Assembly (NCBI GenBank): GCA_946122785.1
Contig: CAMGYJ010000005.1
Coordinates: 35,454,002 to 35,518,001 of the forward strand
DNA: 64,000 bases
From: Linum tenue
Lineage: Eukaryota > Streptophyta > Magnoliopsida > Malpighiales > Linaceae
Direction of reading: 5' to 3'
Position 1 is the first letter of the stretch. Every line of letters begins with the position of its first letter. Below the pieces are notes generated by a model. That model saw only the letters and a list, made by a program, of their open reading frames with translations, made no database searches and was not told the DNA's origin. Both the position numbers and the translations under genes were made by a program. Shown here one piece after another: positions 1 to 11,928 of this stretch.

Positions 1-233
1 CAACACGACTAGAGAAGGATCCCTATTCAAACCCAAATCGACGAATCCTCCCAAATCGGGACTCAAGCTTCGATTTAGGGTTTAATTTTGATGATGGTCA
101 TCGTAGCTCCTCTCATCTTGAGATGTAACAAGATGAGTTGCAATGGCATATCATGCTCTCCCGCGATTCGATATAGAGAAATGGAAAGTCATAGACCGAC
201 GAAACGAAATATGAATATGTACCAGTGGCAGTC

Positions 234-1065
234 TAGGGGTGTTCAAATGGTTACCATAGTAATTACCAAACCATATAAAACACTATATTCTATTAAACAT
301 GGAATTCAATATCATAACCAAACCGTCCAAACTAATATACCAACCAAATTATCCAAACTAAAGTTTAATTGGTTTGGTTAATTAGTAACCAGATTAACCA
401 ATATAACATCACATTATCAGTAAGTAAGAAAAAAATTCGGTTATGCATTAATTTGCAATTTATATAATGAATTAACATAAAAATCAACACATAGTTTTAA
501 TTAACCTTTAACATAAATACTTGCAGCTAATAGAATTATCTTACGGTCAATAGAAGTATTCCCCTAACAAAAATATATGTCAATAGTATGGATTTAATGA
601 ATTATTGTGTTTCTGTGAATTTACTTAGTCTCTTAGCATTATCATAGGTTGTAAAAAAAGACATTCCTTTCAAGTTTTAATCAAACATAATCTATGAGTT
701 TCGTCTAAATTAGACGTCCACACGTTGTAGTTTACACTCTACAAATACAAATATACATTATATGAAGAATATTGAGCTTTATTTTTTATGAGTCTAAAAG
801 GATGAACTTTTATCTCTTGAGTGGTTATGCAAAGTATTAAGTATGTGTATAAAATATATATTAGATATATGGCTAATTAATTAACTGGATAATTTGGTTT
901 CATTGGTCATGAGTGTCTGAAAACAAACCAAACCACCTAAACCAAACATGCTAAAAAAATTAACTAAACCAAACCAAACCAATTATCCAAATCAACCAAA
1001 CCAAATTATCCAAATACTATCGATTAAAACGATTATCATGATAACCACTACGTTTGAACACCCTA
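234..1065. mobile_element. hAT-like non-autonomous element
   Basis: Terminal inverted repeats begin TAGGGGTGTTCAAATGG on the left and, read from the right, TAGGGTGTTCAAACG. The start TAGGG(G)TG is typical of plant hAT-derived elements. The interior is AT-rich, has many TTTGGTT/AACCAAA motifs on both flanks that can pair, and has no coding potential I can support. I could not find a matching 8-bp target duplication, so the exact ends are approximate and the hAT assignment rests on the termini alone. Confidence 0.6.
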
Positions 1066-2265
1066 ACTGGGGGGGAAAAAAATACCACACCAACTAATTG
1101 GAAAAGAAAATTGATCATTCTAGTGACTACAACATTCAATACATCTCAAAATATAAAAGACTATTTCCCATAAAAAAATAAAAATATGAAAGACTACAAA
1201 AGCCTTCGGATGACAATCAGTGTCTCCTCGAGATAGTGCACGAAAACCACAAATGTCAACATGTGAGAGACAACTGCAGTACCCAAAAAAATGTATCACT
1301 ACATGTTCCACGTTGCGAATGTCAACCCTATTCCGTTTTTATTATGCAAGCAAAAAGGTTGACATTTTCTTTTATAAATTCGAAGTTGTACCGAAACAAA
1401 CACCCGCGTTTGGTTCTCAGGTTCTCCGTCGACTCTTCGTCTTGAACCATGACCTCCAAGTTTCCAACTGTAACCTTCCATTAGAGCTATTTAATTAATT
1501 ATATATAATAAAAAAATAGTCGTTTAATTAGGTACCTCGTCAAACTTCACTTTCTCTATGTAAAGAAATGTATAATGTCAACTAGCTAGTTGATATGGAA
1601 AGCAAGAAAGATGGATAGTTCATAGTGGTATATTCTCTAATGGCCGACGGGATCCGGTCAACTGCAAAGGTTCGTCAAGCTCCGGCCAAGATTAATCCAT
1701 AGAAAATTAGAAAGGTTGGTACTTGACGCTAGCTCAGCTACGACAAGAACAACGTAGCTAAGCTTTATAGACTTTGGGTTGAAATCCCTTTCGATAACCG
1801 AGTTTCCACTTTCAACTAGGACAAGGAAAAAATTGACAAAGGATTAACGCAGTTAGTTATCAACCAAGTAACTCAAATAAACACAACATGCACTCACTCT
1901 CAAGCGAAAGTATAAATGTCAAAACTAGTCCAGACTCGAGTGACAATCTCGAGTGAGACTATGTCACCATAAAGAAACTCGCTCTTGAACAAAGTAACAA
2001 TCATTTCTCACGTGCTTGTATGTTATATTAAAATAAAAATAGCCAAAGTATAAAGGCAACTTGATTGTCATAAAACACAAAGGTGTAGTAGCTGATGTAG
2101 GATGATCCAATTATAAAAACAACCATCGATCAAAGCAAAATGAGTTCACTAACTGCCATCAGTGACATGATATTCAATTTCAGCAGAAGTGCGAAGACTA
2201 TTTTCTTCTTAGTGCGGCAAGAAATGGGGCACAACTTAAACTCAAGAAATAACCTGGGTTTGAAC
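1066..2265. other. Intergenic, nothing recognised
   Basis: About 1.2 kb of AT-rich sequence. The overlapping open frames near 1220-1500 are short, on both strands, and resemble no family I know. No RNA gene or clear repeat boundary is visible. Confidence 0.5.
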
Positions 2266-3079
2266 CAGGGGCGGAGGGAGTGTATTAGAGGGCGTGTCTC
2301 GGGACACACCCTAACTCGGAATGAAAAAGGATAAATTAGGTATAATAGTTAATCGGTTATGACACATTTTTAAATGAGAATGGTTGACCTTTTAAATATT
2401 TTATGTATGATTTATAAGTTGTGTATTGACATATTCAATGTTTTTGTCATCATTTATAAGATATGATCCACCTAAATTTAAAGATGTAGTTATTCAATAT
2501 CAACAACAAATTCCCACCAAACCATAGCCAACTTTTTATATATAATTTTATTCGAATAAGGTGTAGGGGAGAGTGTAACCAGTGACTCCTAATGAAAAAA
2601 TTGAGTAAATTAGTATAATATATAGTAAATCGAGAATGAAATTTAGGGAACTTCTAATTGAGAATGGTTGACCGAGAGATCATGTGTTCGAATCTTTGTG
2701 ATCCCATTTGTTAATCACATGATATTCGAATTTGAGAAAACTATAAGCACGTATAAGTTGGTTTTCATTAGTAGGGATGTGTTAGTAAATACTAAATAGT
2801 ATAAGATCCATTATTAAATCTTCCCCAACAACTCGAAATATTGATACTAACGGTCTTGACAAAGAAAACCGTTAAAAGCAAATGTGTAACTAAATCATGA
2901 AAAATTGTTTGATACATGTAGAGTGATATTCTTGATAATTTCAAAATCTATTTAATTTACCAAGTTTTTGTAAATACAAAATTATATCATGAATGATTTA
3001 AAAAACTAACAAAACTATTTTATCATGTGTATTTTTCTTAAATGAACCCACCCTCAATAAAATTTTGGCTACGCCCCTG
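2266..3079. mobile_element. hAT-like non-autonomous element (CAGGGGCGGA ends)
   Basis: The left end is CAGGGGCGGAGGGAGTG. The right end is TTTTGGCTACGCCCCTG, whose reverse complement starts CAGGGGCGTAGCC. This terminal sequence is common in plant hAT MITEs. The flanks GTTTGAAC and ATTGAAAC agree at only 5 of 8 positions, so the target duplication is decayed or absent. The interior is AT-rich and non-coding. Confidence 0.6.
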
Positions 3080-4754
3080 ATTGAAACGATGATGAACAGT
3101 TGGACAACAGCCCAATACCAGAATTCAAGAAACCACAATTTATCTTTAACGTCTAAGAGAAAACTTGTTAAAATTTTGCTCTTCACAATTACTTTTTTTT
3201 ATTCATTAAAAAGACATGTACTGCGATTCGAACAATGACCATTTTAAAGAAAAGCAAGGATCATAACCAATCACACTAAGTACATTTGTTGTATCTTTTT
3301 AAATTAAAAACATATAATAGCAGGGAGGAAAAAACCATTCCCCCATTTCAAATTCTCTGCTCCAGGAGCGTTTGTAGGAAGGGTAGAATAGAGAGTGTCA
3401 ATTTTTTTCTCTTTACTCTGTGGAACGGGCCAACTTACCGTACACATGCGGATTTAAACGGGTCCAGGACTGTCAATTTTTTTCTTTAAGCCCTTTTATT
3501 TCTCTGTGGTGATAAAATATATATGAAAAGGCAAAAACAATACTCATTTTTATTGCTAAAAATAAAAAATTTAACAATAAACTAATGCATGGTATCTAAT
3601 GGGCTAACTGCTAACCATAAAATAAAAGAGTTGAATGGGCCTGACCTACACGGGATTTGGCAATCAAGTAAAACAAATGAACATCATTGGTTTGCCATTC
3701 TAAAACAATCTATTTTCTCTGGCATAATATATATTATGCTATTATTTTATATCCTAGTGGCTAAAATATAATGTATTTTAAAGTTAATCAATGGTTCAAC
3801 CTCGACCAACCCAATTAGTCCAATTTTTATCATTTTAAATATATATTATATAATTGTTTGATATCATAATGATCAAATTATAGTGTATTTTATAGGGAAC
3901 CGTTTGGTATTTGTTAGTAAAAACTAAACAAAAAGATCTATTTGGTTATTTTAAACATTAAAATGATCCTAAACATTTTCAGTTCCTTTTGAATTTCTAT
4001 GGTTTTATTCCCGAGTAAGTGATGTGCAAATGGCGAATTGAAGTCATCTCTTTTCTTTCACTATTTTTTGTTTTCAAATAGAAAGTTTAAAAATAAAGAA
4101 TAATTAGAATTTGGCATGGGTCGGTCAAACAGGTTGAATTTCAAGTTTTGGCCCGTTTTTATCAAGTCTAATTTATAATCACATGGTTCCCTAATACCCG
4201 ATAAAAATCTCAATCCAAATCAGTTTGGCAGGTGAGTCCGTGTTTACCACCATTTTCTAGGGATACGACAACGACGGTTCCTATTCCAAATCGTGTTGTT
4301 CGTTCTTGATTTCCTTAGATTTTATCATTGTCTGACCAAAACTAGAAAGCACAATGACGACAAGTTGAAAGTTTTATAAAGCAATTTAATTTGCCAACGG
4401 GCCGAGTAAAAGCTAGCAACGATTGTGAGATGCTCATTTCCCGAAAACCGACGGGATATGCGATTTTTTATTCGATTTTCTGGAATTCGGTTTCTATAAA
4501 ACTTACTCCACCTCATCATATTACCAGAAACAATATTGTTTCACAAGGTAACAGGTACTTGATTTTGTTCATAAGGCCGATTTTTGATTTGTTGTATCAT
4601 TCATGTCTATTTCCTGCTAAAATTCACTATTTTTATCACGTGTTTCCCAAAAAAAAAAACTAAACAACAATAAGCTATACACCCCATTACATTATCAAAT
4701 TTCATACCTCACCTTCCTCCGGCCAACTAGCCGGGGCCACGCTAGTTATATATA
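3080..4754. other. Intergenic, nothing recognised
   Basis: AT-rich sequence without a supportable gene. A short phrase containing GTCAATTTTTTTCT occurs twice (about 3398 and 3472), a small local duplication. Nothing else stands out. Confidence 0.5.
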
Positions 4755-6256
4755 TACTAGGTGTCGATGCCGCCACTTGTCGCGGGATGGAGATGGCCTA
4801 TGGGCATGTATTATGTGGCCCAATAAGGTGTTTTCTTAGTATTATTAGTCTAAAATTAATTTTTTTAGCAGCTTTGTTAGTGATATTGACTGAGAATAGA
4901 TATATCGCGGTCAACAACCAATTCAAAAATTTAGAAAATTTTTGCTAATAAATGATATTTACCTAAACCCAAGTAGACTCATTGATTATGGGTAGGTTAT
5001 GTGTGACGTGTATATGAGTTTGAAAGTTTGTAGATGGGTTTGGGTAGGGTATAGATATTTACTTTCATAATCTAAAGATGTGTATGAGTTGCGTATGGAT
5101 ACCCATTTATTCAAGGGTGTTTTAATAACACATACAAAAATTATACTTATTTATAGAACTTCAAAAGTTCTGGTACTAAGATGTAATACACAAAAAATTT
5201 AGGTACTAAAATGTAATGTTCCATAAATATTTTGAGGACTTAATGCAAAAAAATAAATTTAGGTTATAAATCTAAATATCTATTAAGTTAGGTACCCAAC
5301 TGTAATTTGCATAATTGAGGCTTAATTCCTTTTATGGTGATGTATTTAAGATGATAATTATTTACTTTTTTATAGAAAATAGAAAAATAGTATTTGTTTG
5401 ATATGTATAATTGTTGAAAATTACATGTATAATTGTTAAAAATTCTAGCCCAGGTGAAAAAGAAAAACTCCTGAGAGAAGTAAAATGAATACAAACTGGA
5501 ACTTGCTTAAAATTTCATGCCTTCAAATCCCATTGTGAAAAATGACGACTTCCTAATAAGTAATAACCATATATATTTGTTTTTAATTGGACTCAACATT
5601 GAGCTGAAAAAGTTAGTGGTTCATGGTTCAATTATTAATTCTCTAGACTATTGGTCAGTCGTGTATGGACCCGTTCCTACTTGTGATTAGAATACATAAA
5701 AATAGTATAGGGTTAGACGAAGAAGGCAAAGAAAGAAATAATGAAAGGGTTACGTAAGGCGAGTGAAAAATGAAACGAAGGGGAAGTAGATGATGGAAAG
5801 GTTTTGACCAATTCTTTTAGTTGGCCGCCAATGCAACAGTCGACCCTTTTCACCGTAGCAATTTATTGACACTTGCTTATGTAGATGTCGCATATTTTGT
5901 TACATGTAGCTAGTAGAAGTGTGTTTAGTACCCCGTAAATGTACTAAATAAGTTTATAAATTCGCTCTTGCAATATTTTAGAATCGTCTCTCTTTTATTT
6001 TATTTTTTAATGTTTCATGTAATGAGCAAATATAAAATGGTCGAATCTTCTCCTATAGTTGAAGGATACAACATCTTGTATGGTACAAACTAAATTTATA
6101 CTTTTATGTTATGGTGGATTGGAATCATGGATTTGTTCAAAAGGATTGGTCGATTGGATTCATGGATTCAAGTGAAATCTAAACATTGGATCAATATGTG
6201 TAAAAGTAAAAAGACGTATGTACGGAAATCTCATAAAATTTAGATAGCAAAACATA
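4755..6256 (+). repeat. Diverged direct duplication, copy 1
   Basis: This segment aligns by eye, in the same order and orientation, with 11929-13186. Both begin at TACTAGGT followed by a GTCGCG-rich stretch, share long near-identical tracts (for example GACGAAGAAGGCAAAGAAAG, and the tract beginning CACCGTAGCAATTTATTGAC), and end at AAAACATA. Copy 1 carries about 200 bases (roughly 5120-5330) missing from copy 2. No intact gene is present in either. It may be an old segmental duplication or two copies of an unrecognised element. Confidence 0.75.
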
Positions 6257-6327
6257 CCCTATGTTTGGCCCGGCTTTGCTTTTTATTGTTTAGAATTTGT
6301 GTTCATATTATAAAATCATATTATTTA

Positions 6328-7093
6328 GGGCTAATACCACCGGAAATACCATTCTTTAACAAAAGTGTCATTAATATTACATCGTTTTCGATATGCCATT
6401 TGTATACTAAAATGTTTTCTCCGTTAGTTGGGCCGTTAAACATAACTGGACGACTTTTCAACGCCCAATCAGCGCTTAAAAGGATCCTCCAGCGGATCTT
6501 CTGGGTTCTCGCGGGGAGAGATTCCTCCGCCCGTCCGTCAGTGATCGCGGTGGCGATCAGGGTGGGGGCATAGTCGGGTTTGGGATTGGGTCGGGTTCCG
6601 GCTCGGCCTCTGGGTCTGTTTCCAGAATCAGCTCGAATGGGTCGGCTGGTGATGAGCCCCAGATTGGGAGTGGTGATAATCAGGCGACATTTTTCGGCGG
6701 TTACAGATTGGTTTGGTCGTCGGAGTGTGTTTCTCAGCCAAAAGACTTGGGAAAATAGCGTTGTGGGATGATTCTGGAAGTGGGAAAGGAAGGGGAAGGA
6801 GAAGGAGAAGGGGCGGCGTGGGGGCCGGGGGTTAAAATTATTTTAATTTTGTAATATAATAATAAATAAATAATATTTTCAAAAAAAATTTCCAATGTGG
6901 CACCCACTTGTCGCTTACGTGGACACAATGTTGGCCACCGTCAGGTCAACAGTCAATTCTAACGGTCAACAGAAAATTGCGTAACACAAATGACGCAGAC
7001 CCCTAATAGGTTGGAATATTTTTGTGTTTATTGAAAGCATGTAATATAAATAGCACTTTTGTTAAAGAATGGTATTTCCAGTGGTATTACCCC
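6328..7093. mobile_element. Mutator-like element with GC-rich core (Pack-MULE candidate)
   Basis: It has 40-bp terminal inverted repeats with two mismatches (left starts GGGCTAATACCACC; right, reversed, starts GGGGTAATACCACT). They are flanked by a perfect 9-bp target duplication, TATTATTTA, at 6319-6327 and 7094-7102. Nine-bp duplications and long TIRs are the mark of Mutator-like elements. The core, about 6470-6840, is strikingly GC-rich against AT-rich surroundings, as expected for a captured host gene fragment. I could not identify a source gene, and the open frames there are short. The flanking phrase TTTTTATTGTTTAGAATTTG occurs on both sides (about 6281 and 7140). Confidence 0.85.
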
Positions 7094-7480
7094 TATTATT
7101 TAATATAGAATAAATCTAATAAGATCCATTTTGACTACTTTTTATTGTTTAGAATTTGTGTTCATATTTTATATTATAAGTCCTTTATAGTCATTTTACA
7201 CAACCTCTCATATTAAAAAGCACTTCTAATAGTTTTTCAGACAAACACTCAACTGCTTTTTTTGAAAAATACTTCTCTAAAAGCTCCAGCAAGAAGCTGC
7301 TTCTGCAAAAGCTATAGCAGGGCCAAACTAACCGATAATTGTTCAATGATTTTACATTAAAATTAAATTTTTGGTATCAAAATGTAATTGTTTAGGCAAC
7401 AGTAACTTGCCTTCAACTTCCCTTCTCCCTTCGGTTGAACATATGATAAACCTTTGGTCAAGTGACTTCGTTCCTTCAAC

Positions 7481-7645
7481 GGACAATTCAGAAGAAATGG
7501 TAAGATAAGGGTAAGAGTTCTCGCGGATCTCCCTATGACCGGGAAACCTACAGAAGTAAGAATGGGAAGAGTAAAAGGAAATCGTACGAGTTGGATTGCT
7601 CGTGTGTACACGGGACAAATCCTATTTGAAATGGATGGTGTGAGT
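7481..7645 (+). pseudogene. rpl16: Nuclear fragment of mitochondrial rpl16
   Basis: Read from 7481 this encodes about 55 codons matching my memory of plant mitochondrial ribosomal protein L16, including GQFRRNGKIRV, LADLPMTGKPTEVRMGR, then GQILFEMDGVSLS. The start and end of the protein are missing and there is no start codon or obvious transit peptide. It is therefore best read as organelle DNA inserted in the nucleus (a NUMT) rather than a working nuclear copy. The wording is closer to mitochondrial than to plastid L16 (TGKPTEVRMG, FEMDGVSL). It sits between repeats of the phrase GTTCAATGATTTTACAT (about 7341 and 7657). One caveat: the open frame is unbroken over the fragment. Confidence 0.8.
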
Positions 7646-8856
7646 TTGTCGTATGTTCAATGATTTTACATATAAAATTTAGATACCAAAACATAATTGT
7701 TCAATAATTTTACATTAAAATTAAATTTGGGGTATCAAAATGTAAAATATACATTATAGTGACTAAGTTGTAATTTAATTAACTAGACGTGTTCACCCGC
7801 ACTCTACTGTGGTAACTTGTGTTTCTGTTTTCACTTATAATCAAGGTTCTCAATCAGGTCAATCAAGTCGGTTTATAGTTAATGGTTTGATCGCTTTAGG
7901 TCGAATGTATGGAAAATTATTATATTACTTATACATTTATAAATTATATCAAATAAAATTTAATATATGGTTAATAATATATAACTTTATAACATCAATA
8001 TTCAAATATTCAACTTAGAATTTCAAAAATAGGGTTAACCAAAAGGAAAACCCGGAAAAGATGCATATTTCGCAAATTAACGGGAAAATAACGTTGTATG
8101 TCTTCAACCCGAGAATCTTGCAGCAAGTCGACCCATGGGTTGATCCATTTTCATCTCGACCTGGTGAGAAAAACAGGCGCCGCACACAAACAATGCGGTT
8201 CTTGTTGCCCTGTCCCTCATTTCACACACAAACGATGCGGTTGTTGTTACCCAATTATGTGTCTTCAATCCATTATTTTTTCTTTCTAGATTTTTTTCTT
8301 TCTTATTTTTCACAACACGACTTCATTCATGGATTCCAATGCATCTCACCGCATACAAAATCATGGTTATAGTTCTGATTCTAAGGCCCTTCGCGGGACA
8401 TGACCCACCGAGTATCGAAATCAAATCGAAAGGAAGGGGTACGGTTATTTTAACAGTTGTGGATCGCTTCTCTCATCGAATCGAAATTATTGTTGTCCGA
8501 CTGTGGTAGACTGCATTGCTCTATTGGTAAAGATTGTGAATGAAGTCATATTATAGAAGCAAAATAGAAAACAATGTCCGATAACATAGAGAATTAGTAA
8601 TAGTGATGCTCAAATTCAAAATTGATCATGAGCCCAACAAGAGACAGAAATAATTAGCCAATAAAACAAGACCGAGAGGTTTAACATTAGTTGATTCTTA
8701 GTGAAAAGTAACTCTTGTTTATATTTATATATACTAATATACCAGAAACGAGGCCACACTTCCTTGCGGTTGAAATGTAGCGAGTGGCAAATTTACTTGG
8801 AAGTTCGTGTTTCAACCGGTATTTGCAAATAATCTGTATCCTTGAATCAAATGTTT
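7646..8856. other. Intergenic, nothing recognised
   Basis: Contains sequence related to the duplicated block (7665-7790 resembles the end of the copy at 11929-13260). A small local repeat of ACACAAACRATGCGGTT lies near 8186 and 8226. I see no gene. Confidence 0.5.
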
Positions 8857-9942
8857 GGACTTTGCTACGGTGACATGCATGTCACGGTGACATGCACTTT
8901 TCGGTCGACCTCATATAAGATCAGGTCGACCTAATCAGTTGTTTCAGTGTACAAACAGTTTCATGGTGCCTACTTTGGAGATTCATATCTTACAATTGGC
9001 TAGATGGAAATTGGAGATTAAAGGCTTGTTTTGAAGCTGAAGTGTCCCTCTACACATTAAAGTACTTGGAAGCTCAATAGAAAGTCCAGAAGACCATTTT
9101 TGAACCTGACCAAAAGCCTATGCCAAAACTGGGAAACTGCCTGAAAATGGCTAAGTCTGGCAACGTGTTTGTCAAGCCTACTTTGGAGCTCAATTTCACA
9201 AGCATGGATGCGAGTCAAGTCCAGGGGCCTTTACCACGTTAAATTACGTATTTTTTTATACAAATGCAAGGCATTGAATGAAAGATTGAATATCTTTAAG
9301 GCTTCAAACAAAAGGCTCGAAGTTGCTACGAAGGATGTTTTCTGGCAGCTTGCTTGTGCTCGAAGTTTGCCAGAAAAACAGCCTTCGTAGCAACTTCGAC
9401 CCTTTTGTTTGAAGCCTTAAAGATATCCAATCTTTCATCCAATTCCTTGAATTTGTATAAAAACATACCTAATTTAACGTGGTAGAGGCTCCTGGACTCG
9501 ACTCGCATTCATGCTTCTCGAATTGAGCTCAAAAATAGGCTTCACAAACACGTTTCCAGACTTAGCCATTTCTAGGCAGTTTCCCAGTTTTGGCATAGCC
9601 TTTTGATGAGGTTCAAAAATGGTCTTCTGGACTTCCTATCGAGCACTCAATCACTTCAATATGTAGAGGGACACTCCAACTTCAAAAGAAGTCATTAGTC
9701 TTCAATTTCCATCTAGCCAATTGTATGATATGAATATCCAAAGTAGGCACCATAAACTGTTTTTACACTGAAACAACATATTAGGTCGACCGGATCCTAT
9801 ATGAGGTCGACCGAATCCTAAATGAGGTCGACCGGATCCTATATGAGGTCGACCGAATTCTATATGAGGTCGACCTAATCCTAACTGAGGTCGACCGGAA
9901 AGTGCAAGTCACCGTGACATGCATGTCACCGTAGGCACACCC
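8857..9942. mobile_element. Foldback transposon with GGTCGACC subterminal repeats
   Basis: Nearly the whole element is one imperfect inverted repeat. The left arm (8857-9365) is mirrored by 9370-9942, meeting near AGTTTGCCAGAAAAACAGCC at about 9363. The ends read GGACTTTGCTACGGTGAC and, reversed, GGGTGTGCCTACGGTGAC. A perfect 9-bp duplication CAAATGTTT flanks it (8848-8856 and 9943-9951), pointing to Mutator-like transposition. Arms carry the palindrome GGTCGACC several times. Short open frames inside the arms are mirror images of each other and not genes. A second element with the same terminal pattern lies at about 46890-48152. Confidence 0.85.
9783..9898. repeat. 21-bp minisatellite, 5.5 units
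   Basis: Units begin AGGTCGACCGGATCCTATATG at 9783, 9804, 9825, 9846, 9867 and 9888 with small changes between units. It lies in the right arm of the foldback element. The left arm has only about two units, so the array expanded on one side. Confidence 0.95.
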
Positions 9943-9951
9943 CAAATGTTT

Positions 9952-10258
9952 TTCAAGTTAAATATCTTGTGTCAAATAACTCAAATTAAGTGAGTTGTTT
10001 ATATGGAGTACTTATTATGCCAAATAAAAATAATTGTATAAAATTTTAGCACGTAATGGACAAATTTATTACGGATAAGGAAAAAGAGTACACTACCCAA
10101 ACTCCAGAATAACCCTTCTCATTCTTTACATAATGAGGTTCAAAAAATTTAAACTAATCATCATCATGCTCTTACTATTCTCAATATTTCCATACCTAAA
10201 TAAGTGTAGGTAAGAGATTTATCAATTTGCAATCATTCACCCACTAAAGTTCATGTTA
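9952..10258. other. Intergenic, nothing recognised
   Basis: AT-rich spacer between the foldback element and the hAT MITE. No feature seen. Confidence 0.5.
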
Positions 10259-10266
10259 TTTGCGGG

Positions 10267-10666
10267 TAGGGGTGTCTATACGGTCCGGTTAAATTGGCCC
10301 AAATTGATCCGGTCCAGTCCGGTCTTTTTTGGAAATATAAGGACCGAAGATTGGATTGGATACAGTCCGGTCCTGTCCCAATTCGGTCTTGATTTTATAT
10401 TGAGATTGTGGGGATTTGAGTGGCCTAAGGCCTGAAAGGGTGAGGAGTTGGTTAAGTTTTGTACTAAGTGCAAAGGTTTGTGACCGTTTATGCAAATTAC
10501 CCTTAAGTTTTGGGTGTTGAGCTCTCTTATCCGGTTTTTTACCTCAAATCTAAGCCCAAAGATTGGATTGGATTGTTTACTATCCAGTCCCGGTCCGGTC
10601 TCGGTCCGGGTTATACGGTTCGGTTTCGGGTAAAACCAAAAAACCCAGACCAAATAGCCAGCTCTA
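10267..10666 (+). mobile_element. hAT MITE, CCGGTCCGG family, copy A
   Basis: Starts TAGGGGTGTCTATACGG and ends CAAATAGCCAGCTCTA. A perfect 8-bp target duplication TTTGCGGG flanks it (10259-10266, 10667-10674), which is diagnostic of hAT transposition. The interior is rich in CCGGTCCGG and related motifs. Three relatives are present: 10762-11157 (inverted), 49043-49489 (inverted) and 59345-59792 (inverted). This copy carries a roughly 43-bp internal insertion absent from the copy at 10762. Confidence 0.92.
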
Positions 10667-10761
10667 TTTGCGGGTGGATTGATGTCAACCGTGGATTAAT
10701 CACTAATGTGCCCTCCCCTAGTGTTTATCGCTAATTGATGGTGTATGCATGTGAGGGTGGC

Positions 10762-11157
10762 TAGGGCTGGCTATTTCGTCCGGGCTATTTGGTTTTACCC
10801 GAAACCGGACCGTATAACCCGGACCAGACTGAAACCGGATAGCAAACAATCCAATCCAATTTCGGGTTTAGATTTGAGGTAAAAAATCGTTTGAGACCGG
10901 ATCAAAAATCGGATAAGATAGCCCAACACCCAAAACTTAACCAACTTCTTACTCTTTGAGTCCATAGACCACTCAAATTTCCACAAGTTCAATCTAAAGT
11001 CAAGACCGAATTGGGATCGGACCGGGTCAAGACCGGACCAGATCAAGACCGGACTGTATCCAATCCAATCTTTGGTCCTTATATTCCCAAAAAGACCGGA
11101 CCGGCACCGGATCAATTCGGGCCAATTTAACGGGACTGGACCGTATAGCCACCCCTA
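10762..11157 (-). mobile_element. hAT MITE, CCGGTCCGG family, copy B
   Basis: Inverted relative of the element at 10267-10666, only 95 bases away, so the pair could fold into a long hairpin. It starts TAGGGCTGGCTATTTCG and ends GTATAGCCACCCCTA. Flanks AGGGTGGC and AGGATGGC match at 7 of 8 positions. It lacks the small insertion seen in the other three copies (CAAAACTTAACCAAC is uninterrupted near 10930), so it keeps the ancestral empty site. Confidence 0.9.
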
Positions 11158-11466
11158 AGGATGGCTAGTAACTTAAGTAAGAGTTTTGGGAGCACGAAGA
11201 AGAAGAAGAAATGTCCAATTTAATGATTGAGATACAATCTAAGGAGAAGAAGAAGAGGTTAAACGTTATGATTTAAGTTTAATTTGTACATTGTGCTTTA
11301 CAACTAAAGTGTAGTAGAAAGGCTCTTGAAATTAAGTATAAAAATAACTCACGATCAAGCGAAAATCCATAGCCCGAATTATGCTGATCCCAAAATGCAA
11401 TCTCAATTTTAATGAGATTATTATATATTTTATTTGTACCTCAAACCACCAATGTTTTTAAATTAA

Positions 11467-11806
11467 AGGGTAATATCTATTTATCCAAACCTTTTTCATA
11501 TTTTTTTATATTATCCAAACTTATCGAAATACTAAGAATTAGACAAATGTTAAATTCCAATTAGCAATTTTGTTAGTTATATTGACTTGGCAACATGATA
11601 CTGACTTGGAAGAAACACATGAAGGTCAACATTCCAAAATTTTAGTATTTTAACTAAGAAAAGAGTTACAAAATTATTAACGATAACGTAAAAATGTCTA
11701 ATATTTTGATGCATTATGATAGATTTGGCTAATCAATAGAATTTTAATAGGTTTGGATAATATAAAAAAAAACATGAAAAAGGTTTGGATAAAAAATAGA
11801 CATTAA
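11467..11806. mobile_element. MITE with about 55-bp inverted ends
   Basis: The left end GGGTAATATCTATTTATCC and following CAAACCTTTTTCATATTT are mirrored at the right end (AAACATGAAAAAGGTTTGG then ATAAAAAATAGACATTA). The two termini fold together over about 55 bases. The target duplication is not clear, so the superfamily is uncertain. Its interior (about 11570-11640) resembles the start of the neighbouring duplicated block. Confidence 0.65.
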
Positions 11807-11928
11807 GTTAAAGTATAGTAGGGATCTTCTGGAAAGTATAAAAATAACTATAAAAAAATCAAGCCCGAATTGCAGTCTCATTATATATCAAGTTAGTGAA
11901 CAGTAATCTTGCTTCTGATTGCAAATTT

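Noticed and set aside
9783..9898. CRISPR-like array of regularly spaced repeats
   Set aside because: Units abut with no unique spacers, and it is an arm of a plant transposon; a minisatellite explains it.
10276..10734. Overlapping frames of 60-125 codons in the hAT MITE
   Set aside because: All arise from the CCGGTCCGG-rich MITE and recur in the other copies with frame changes; not coding.
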